From: Lepas anatifera
Lineage: Eukaryota > Arthropoda > Thecostraca > Lepadidae
DNA: 64,000 nucleotides
NCBI GenBank assembly: GCA_034440635.1
Contig: JAOTON010001356.1
Coordinates: forward strand, 2,550,501-2,614,500
Direction of reading: 5' to 3'
Within the stretch, counting starts at the first letter, position 1. Each line of letters starts with the position of its first letter. The notes beneath the pieces were generated by a model. It was not told the origin of the DNA, did not search any database, and was given only the letters and a program-made list of their open reading frames with translations. This document shows positions 57,127 to 64,000 of the stretch, piece after piece. Position numbers and translations under genes: made by a program.

Positions 57127-57892
57127 GGGCCTGTTCCAGCGCCTCCTCAAACCTGCTCCAACCCAAGGCCCTAGAATCCCAGGTTGGTTCAAGTTTTCTA
57201 CTAGAAAAATTTTGGTTGTTTTCTTGGTATCCACTAAAAAAGGAAACATCTCCTTATTTTGAGGGTTAAAATTTAAGGTTTGTGGATAAATCAAGTTCAA
57301 ACATTTAAGAAAAGAGCCCTGGAATACACTTTTTGCACTTTAATGTCTGCAAAGTGAAATATGTTGACAAACCTAGTAGCATTTGGTATGTTATACTAAA
57401 AAGTATACTAGTCTGGCAATCCTTCTACGGTTTTTACTGATCCGCAATACTGTAAAAGAGAAACATGACAGGACCGAGCGAGAATAAAAACCAATGAAAC
57501 GACATACGGGGTAAAGTTATTGGGTTTGGGCAAATGCGGAAACTGTAACGATAGTAGGAAATATCGCAGCTCAGAGCCCGATTATTGCCGCTGCTTAAGG
57601 CCTAAATTCAACACGTGCCGATCGCTCCAACAGTTGCAGTCATGGGCGTCGAAAGCAGTATGGACGTGGAATGTGCTCCCCCATTGAATATTGAAGGACC
57701 AAGTGCCTTCTTGTCTCCTACATCCGCCAAGAGCCAACTTTTCCCCCTCCTACGTCATCATTGCTGGACCACTTCTGTCCCCCGTAAAAATTCCCTGGCT
57801 ACGCCTCTGACTCACCCCACTGAAACCCGTAAATGTGATTAAATTTTACCCAAACTTATTGTAATTCGGCTGTTTATATATACAGGGCACTA

Positions 57893-58194
57893 GTCATAGG
57901 CGGATCCAGGATAACCAGTCGGGGGGGCATTCTTCCCGGGAGGGGATGTCATCCAGACCAGGGGGCTTCATTCGGACCAGGGGACCCCATTTTTGGCTGG
58001 AAAAACCTATCAGGTGGGCGCCAAATCCTATCGGCGGGCGCTGCTTTCCGCATCCTGTGGAGGGAAGGGGGTGGGAAACGACATTTCAGGTGGCTCCATC
58101 GACCTTTCAGGAGGCGCTGTGACCATTTTAGGTGTGACCTCGAGGGCACATCGAAGGACACCCGCCCGGGCTTTGTCCCCTGGATCCGCTTATG
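57893..58194. mobile_element. hAT-like MITE nested in the Harbinger-like element
   Basis: Starts CATAGGCGGATCCAGG and ends CCTGGATCCGCTTATG. The flanking 8-mers GCACTAGT and GTACCAGT agree at 6 of 8 positions. Confidence 0.65.
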
Positions 58195-58198
58195 GTAC

Positions 58199-58460
58199 CA
58201 GTGGCGGATATAAGGAGGGTATGGGGCCCACGAGCCTCCTAAATTTCGAGGGGACCCTCCGAGATGTCTAATAATATCTGTATAAGCAAAGGCCGTTCGG
58301 AGGCTATGGCGGGGGACAGTGGCGGGTACAGGACTTTTGGGGTATGGGCAAGGGGGTTCGAGCCTCCTCACCATTGCCTCACATCAGCATCGGCCTATGC
58401 ATTTACTAGACACTAACATATGGGGGGGCTCGAGCCCTAGTTCCCTTGTATCCGCCACTG
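58199..58460. mobile_element. Second hAT-like MITE, adjacent
   Basis: Starts CAGTGGCGGATATAAGG and ends CCTTGTATCCGCCACTG, a near-perfect inverted repeat. A further CAGTGGCGGGTACAGG motif at about 58318 suggests an internal end or a composite. No matching 8-bp duplication seen. Confidence 0.55.
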
Positions 58461-59389
58461 GCAGTGGGGGAGGTTTGATTTTTCTAGCCTCCCCAAAATA
58501 AGTCCTGGACCCGGGACCGCGCGATACCTCAAACAATTTGTTCGTCTCGCTACAAAACCTCCATTGAAAAAACCCGTACTTCGTATTTTCATCTTAGCAA
58601 CGATGACGTGAAGGATGAAATTACATTGCTATTACACTGATAATGACTCTTAAAAGCAACGGAACATCACTGTGAGAGAAGCCCCTGAAGTTCCTGCAGG
58701 CCGGTCTTAGGGCTGCAGAAACTCTGTAATGGCTAGAAATATGATTAAACTTGTAAACTAAGCCATTTTTGAAGTCTTTCAGTCATTTGCAAGCTTTACT
58801 GATCACGTCAAATATACCCAGTTTGCCGATACTTCAAGCCGCAAAACGCCTGCGGCATCGCGGCGATGACGTCACCGCCGCAAAATGCCAGGCAACTTGA
58901 ACGGGGGCTGCTCCAACCTCCTCAAAGCTTCTCCAACTTCCTCTCGCCCGGTCCAGCGCCTCCTTAAACTTCCTCCAAGCTCGCCAAAGCTCATCTCAAA
59001 TCTAATCCAACCTCCTCTCAAACGAAAGGTGGTTTTTCAGAGGAGGTTGGAGGAGCTCAACTGTGGCGCACGAATTTCAATTGGGAAACTAAAATAAGTT
59101 GCTTTACAGTGAGAAACGACGTTTGTGGGCAGCTAAAGGTTTTGATTACGTTGTTTTTCTGTATTCCACTTTCACTAAAATACATTAAATGAGTATCAGA
59201 GGCCTTAATCAAATTATATTAGTTTCTTAGCTGCGCCACGCCCGCCATATTGGCGCTGATCAGGCGCAATCAGCTGATATCTCATCCAATCTCATCCGAA
59301 ATCGGTCCAGCGGACACCGGTTTTTGCGCCTGCTCCGACTTACTCCAAGCTACTCTCATCTTTTTCTAAGGAGGCGCTGGAACAAGCCC

Positions 59390-60303
59390 TTGTTTTGTGT
59401 ATTTGTCTGAAAAGCGTCAAAGATCTTCGCTTGAGAGCATTGGCAAACCCAGGAACAATTTTTGGAAGGAAGTAAACTAACATTTCTGGGTGGCTAAGTC
59501 GAGCAAAAATGTATGGATATAGTTTTCTAAGGTTAATCGCCTAAAATTTTGTTCTGTTGGGGGTTAGAGCTAAAATATACTACTCAATCCTTGGATATGG
59601 GTACTGCACCTTTGATTCAGGGGGGTCCCAATTGGCAATGAATGGGATGACGTCACATAGGCGTGGGGGGGATTTTTTCAACATGTGGGCATCATGAGAA
59701 AATCCTCGAAAAGATTACCCCTCCCAAGACGTTGTATAGCACGACATGGCTACAAAAATAGATTCACCACAATAAGAAGCTCCTGAATTTTATGAATCTG
59801 GCATTCATTTTTGAATATTCAAAATAGTTTCTATACAGGAGCGCGGCAAAGATAGGCCTGCATAGGGAGCGGAAACGAAGGAAAGTTTTCCCTCTGTAGA
59901 AGCAAGGGCTTTCCCCTCCGTCTCCCTTTACCCAGAGGGAAAACTTTGCTTTCTACTGCCAAACTATTGGTTCCAACTTGAAGTAAGTGCTGTAAGGTTA
60001 CTGCGAGAATCTGATCGTTCTAGCTAGTAAAAATTATTATTATCTGATTTATCGAGTAAGTTGGTACGTGAAAATTGTTTTAACGTTATGACTGGTATAG
60101 CAAACGGCTGAACAGTCTCCCTTTGGGCCCCATCAGTGGGCAGAAGTTATTAAAATTACGGAAATCAAAATAAGGAATGTGCGCCAGGATCGGCGTATTT
60201 GATATTTTACAATTTAATGCTTCTTAAATGTGAATTATTATGGCCGGTATTTCAAGCACTGGTCTCAATAATGGCATTTTTTATAGCTGATGTGTATGTA
60301 CAT

Positions 60304-60384
<81 letters not shown>

Positions 60385-61269
60385 GGTTTGTAGTATTGAT
60401 ATTGTTTGATAGCCTTCTCTATTAACTTCATTTTCATATATGTAAACAACACTTAAATGTTGTTTGTATGTATATAGCATGAAGGATAGAGGAATTTTCA
60501 TTGAGTGGGGTGACGTCGCAACATTTTGAGGAATTTTTAAACATGTGAGTAATGAAAAAATAAAAAGTCCATGCTACTTTCAAAGTTGGATTCAATGATA
60601 TTGATGTAAAAATAGCTTCAACAGAGTAAAAAATGCATGATTTTTTCTGAAACTGGCATTCATTTTAGAATAATTTTGTTTGACTTGATATTGTAGAGGG
60701 GCAAAGACATGTCTGTAAATGGAGGAGCAGCAAAGGAAATATTATGTCTGCCAAAGCAGCAGTTTTCCCCATCTCCTTTTGTTTAAATGGCACATTGTTT
60801 ACTCCTGTAAATTATTTTTCTACATTTTCAAGTTAACAATAAGCAAATTTATCTTAAATCTTTTACCTAGTTCTGGCTTCTGTGAATGCCTATCATTTTG
60901 CTTCATTGAATTGGGAGTATGTATGATGTCAAAGTTTCTTTGACATCATGATAATAATAGCATAAGGCTTGAAAATGTCATATTGTATCTGAAAGTTGGC
61001 CTGACTTTGGGGTAGGCTCTCAAAATAAAGTGTGGCATTTTGTATTATGAGCCATCATATTGTGTTTAATAATTTCAAGCAAACTCATACAGAGACAGAT
61101 GTCCACACCCCCCAAACCATTAAGATGCTATATCAATATGATGTTCACACCACACCAGTTTGAAGCCTTAATGTTTTTTTTTTCTATAAAGTGGGCGCTC
61201 ACTCAGGTAAAGTCATAATCTAATGCCCAAGTTAAATGTGGGATTTTGATGGAAGAAACAAATTAAAAA
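59390..61269. other. AT-rich stretch with a diverged internal duplication
   Basis: 59640-59890 and 60500-60730 share the same order of motifs (GGGATGACGTC, AACATGTG, CTGGCATTCATTTT, then GGGGCAAAGA or GCGGCAAAGA) at low identity, suggesting an old repeat pair. No gene recognised. Confidence 0.45.
60312..60382. repeat. (TA)n microsatellite
   Basis: Continuous TA/AT dinucleotides preceded by a short CA run. Confidence 0.96.
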
Positions 61270-62772
61270 ATGACAAAATTCAATCAGGTCCACCCCCTGT
61301 GTTTTTTAGGGAAGCAACGATTGAGTGATGTTTCTACACTGATCAGGTTGAATTGGAATGGATTAACCTGGTATCGGTCAATGAAGTAGAGCATATCAGA
61401 GGTGGACCTAGGTAATGCATCATCCAAAGAATTGGCTATGGTGGCAAAAAATTTGAAGTAGTTGGCAATGTTTTTAGAGTGTGATAGAAACTGATTATTG
61501 TGTTTAAATTGTTCAAGTAGGTTTTTCTTTGACTTATTATTTTCTGGATAACTCAAGCAGTGTGGTCTATAGCTTTTTGGTCCATTTTATTTTCATCCAG
61601 TTTCCTATGAAAGTATAAATTTTCTCTATGTGAAAAGTACTGATCAAAATATTGAGGTATGTTGTGTAACTCCTTTCATCTTCTATGGTTTTTCATTGGA
61701 TATATTTATGGGAAGTGATGTTTTTGTTATTAATAGACTGGAGTAGATTGAATGTAATCCAAGGCTGTTTTGGTATTTTTCTCCTGTCAGTTTTTATGAT
61801 GGATTTTCAGTGTGGATGGAATGGAGGAGATTTGCTGCTTCAGTTGGGTCACTTACCTCACAAATTGCTTTTAATTTGAGTGATAAATTAGTATTAAGTG
61901 TCTCAATTTTTCTGAAATCAAATGACCTATGGGACATGTTTTTAGTGGGTGGTGTCTTAGTTACAAGTTTGAGTGTGAGAGGAATGGGGAGGTTTTTAAA
62001 ATGCATTTTATTCTTTTCCATATAACACACAGACACAAATCCAACACAGGCTACAGGGCACCCAGTCTCAGGGACCAACTCTCCCTGGCTATGGCACCAC
62101 CACAATCCTTAAAGCAGAGGGAGAAGAGAATATAAATAGAAATGAGAAAAACAAAACGAAATGAATGCTCAATTTATGTTGGATACACGCCCAAAGAACA
62201 CATAGAATAAGATAAAAATACAAACTAAACAAGGATAATTCCAAGTCGAGGGCCCACATATGTTACAGATGTTATATGGAGGACGCGAGGGCAGCGAAAA
62301 AATAATTATAAACTAATTACAAACTAAAGAATGAGAGCAAGAGCTTCCACAATAGTGGTAACAGATCAAACTCAAGTCTATAATCCCAACATCCGATAAG
62401 AGAGAACAAATTATGAGGAATTAAAAATGGTCACTAATATCAGAAGTGAGAACTGTAGAGGAGGAAACAAGCAAGGAATCATTGATGAAGGGGTGATGGT
62501 ATGATTGACAAGGGGTGTTATTTTAGTAGGAATCGAAATACAAGGGAAGTAACTAAGCGAAGCAAGATCATGTATAAATAGCTAGGCTTATGTGTTTCAT
62601 GTTTAAGAATATCAAAATTAAATTCTCTACCGAGAATACAGGTTTTCTTGCCTTTTGTTAGGATTTGTAGGGTGATTTGGAGGTAGTTAAAAAAATACCG
62701 AGCAAGGGAATGGGGGTGACCTGTAGCAATAGCCAAGTATGAGTTGAAAGGTGAGAATGCTACATATTTCAT
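61270..62772 (-). pseudogene. Decayed LINE ORF2 (endonuclease to RT start)
   Basis: Three minus-strand pieces line up in the order of a LINE ORF2. 62772-62518 resembles the end of an endonuclease domain (LQILTKGKKTCILGREFNFDILK, where GxFN matches the usual GDFN). 62105-61794 has the SHRSFDFRKIETLN ... DPTEAANLL region that follows it. 61556-61284 has KNIANYFKFFATIANSLDDALP, the linker before reverse transcriptase, and breaks off at the start of RT through frameshift and stop. The pieces are out of frame with each other and the RT catalytic core is not seen. CR1- or Jockey-like rather than L1-like is my impression only. Confidence 0.6.
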
Positions 62773-63420
62773 ACATGTATCCAGTTACGCAAAAAAACAT
62801 CCCAAATGCAATACATTTCAGAGAGAAAACACTTGCCAGGTTTGCAAGAAAAGCAGGGACGCCGAAATTCTAATGTGGGAGAGTGAGGAAATACACGGGG
62901 ATTCGAGAAAGGAGAAGAAACTGGATGGTGATTTCCGTATTCCAGGGTGACCGGGACGTTAGCCGCGGAAGTTTCAATAGAATGTTTGGGAGATTTTGGG
63001 CAATTTTGTGCCGGGGGATTGTTGCAACCCCTCTTAAAGGGAATGTCGCACCTTGGTTGAATCCTGGAATTTAGGGTAATTAGGCGTACTTTTAGCCGAA
63101 AATAATGAAACCACTCATGATTTGTCTCAAAAATGTACAGTAAGCTCAATATTTTGATTTTTTTATAATACTCCTCTAGGACAAGAAATAAATATCAGCC
63201 TGTGGATGATGTCACGATCTGGCAACCAATACCATACTTGAGTTACATCTTTACATGTTGACAACTTTTCGGAATTAAATTCATGCATGGGGTGAGTGCA
63301 GCCCTCATACTGCCACTTGAAGTACATCAGTAAAAATTCATCTGTGTTAGAACTCATTTTTCTTTCTCTTAACAATTATTGTAGGGGAAAGGTGATTTGC
63401 AACAAAAAGTGTTCAGATAC
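62773..63420. other. No confident feature between LINE relic and transposase exon
   Basis: Minus-strand frames at 62769-63149 and 63163-63375 have no recognisable domain. They might contain further transposase exons or introns, but I cannot show this. Confidence 0.4.
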
Positions 63421-63680
63421 CTCTCTGGATCCATAGGGTTGGAGATGGAAACCCTGCCGTCATGTTTTATGCCGAGGTCTTTCCACAGCGCCATGTTGCT
63501 GCCTCCCATATCGCAGACAATGGAGACGACCTGTCCTCCAGCAGTCTCGACGGCCGATATTGCTCTCATTAGCATTGTCTTCGTCACGGCCTGATCAAAG
63601 GCGTAGAGGATCGGCATCCTCCAGGGATCAAAAAGGCCGCCGACCAGAAACAGCTGCAGGTGACTGTGTGGCCCTAGTAC
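63421..63680 (-). CDS. P-element/THAP9-type transposase, single exon
   Basis: 86 codons between an acceptor (GTCCTCACAG, exon from 63680) and a donor (CAGAGAG|GTATCT). The product has GLFDPWRMPILYAFDQ, ISAVETAGGQVVSIVCDMG and NMALWKDLGIK, the pattern of the RNase H-like catalytic domain of P-element transposases (pi.Y.F..., G..VvsiVcD.g..N). Only this exon is recognised. Upstream exons would lie beyond the right edge or in the last 300 bp. It could belong to an element copy or a domesticated gene. The frame is intact here. Confidence 0.7.
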
Positions 63681-64000
63681 CTGTGAGGACAATAGTAAAG
63701 CACGTGAAAAAGAGGAGAATAATCGCTGAAATGACTTGCATGTCCGCTTCCACAATCTTGAAACCGTTCCAACATAAGTTCTTATCAATGGCGAAATTGA
63801 GTTGAAAATGCATGTTAATAGATTGCTCTCCTCTCTGATTTGATGTGTTGAAACGATAATGTTCCAAAATTCTAGGAAATAAAACAACGATAAATTTCCC
63901 TAAAGTATCATTTTAACCCACCGCAAATTATGCGGAAATCACATTCCTCCCTGTTCACATCTCCACAATTACATTCCTCCCTGGGGTGGAATGTAATTTC
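63681..64000. other. Presumed intron and flank; terminal hairpin motif
   Basis: Open frame continues upstream of the transposase exon without domain similarity. At 63950-64000, ACATTCCTCCCTG occurs twice and TTACATTCC pairs with GGAATGTAA, a possible terminal repeat of an element extending past the window. Confidence 0.4.

Larger units (their letters stand above)
57127..59389. mobile_element. PIF/Harbinger-like element, 2.26 kb, 3-bp duplication
   Basis: Termini are GGGCCTGTTCCAGCGCCTCC on the left and the complement of GGGCTTGTTCCAGCGCCTCC on the right (one mismatch in 20). Both are flanked by TTG (57124-57126, 59390-59392). A GGGCCTGTT-type end with a 3-bp duplication suggests Harbinger, though its usual target is TWA. 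No transposase frame. Subterminal repeats of CTCCAACCTCCTC lie at 58905-59060. It hosts later hAT-like insertions. Confidence 0.65.

Overview
This is a eukaryotic, almost certainly metazoan, window. It has a multi-exon gene with GT/AG introns, LTR and non-LTR retrotransposon remnants, DNA-transposon derivatives with target-site duplications, long micro- and minisatellites and large non-coding stretches. No bacterial operons, CRISPR arrays or rRNA are visible. The repeat mix fits an arthropod or another invertebrate (a crustacean is my guess), but the sequence alone does not fix the species.

Layout. 1-28.3 kb is repeat-rich and carries no gene I recognise. It holds three related families of TTAA-flanked non-autonomous elements (A: 1-460, 4617-5585, 14418-15454, 15838-16873; B: 6399-7232, 23564-24737; C: 27077-28329), several GC-rich minisatellites, a 2.8-kb inverted-terminal-repeat element (17731-20552) and a 149-bp hAT-like MITE with a perfect 8-bp duplication (23197-23345). 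28.3-36.6 kb is a tandem duplication of a ~4.1-kb unit. Each copy holds a ~50-bp minisatellite whose unit resembles a hAT-MITE end.

37.1-44.7 kb (minus strand) holds the one convincing host gene. I reconstruct it as eight exons encoding about 677 residues with three THAP zinc fingers and AT-hook-like arginine/glycine/proline motifs. Two of its introns contain minisatellites. One amplifies the exon 3 splice donor about nine times. The other is an array of roughly 80 units containing AACCACA, a RUNX-type core.

46927-54113 (minus strand) is a complete, young Ty3/gypsy-type LTR retrotransposon. It has near-identical 561/562-bp LTRs, a GCAG target duplication, a tRNA-Leu-like primer site, a polypurine tract, gag, protease, reverse transcriptase/RNase H and integrase. 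Its third ORF sits where env would lie and encodes an SGNH/GDSL-type hydrolase with all catalytic residues. A splice donor just before the gag start and an acceptor just before ORF3 suggest expression from a spliced, env-like mRNA. Three one-base frame breaks lie between gag and pol. This element is the most interesting object in the window.

54.1-64 kb contains a fold-back repeat, a 600-bp GA/GACAGA tract, a PIF/Harbinger-like element (57127-59389) with nested hAT-like MITEs, a decayed LINE on the minus strand (about 61.27-62.77 kb) and an exon of a P-element/THAP9-type transposase (63421-63680).
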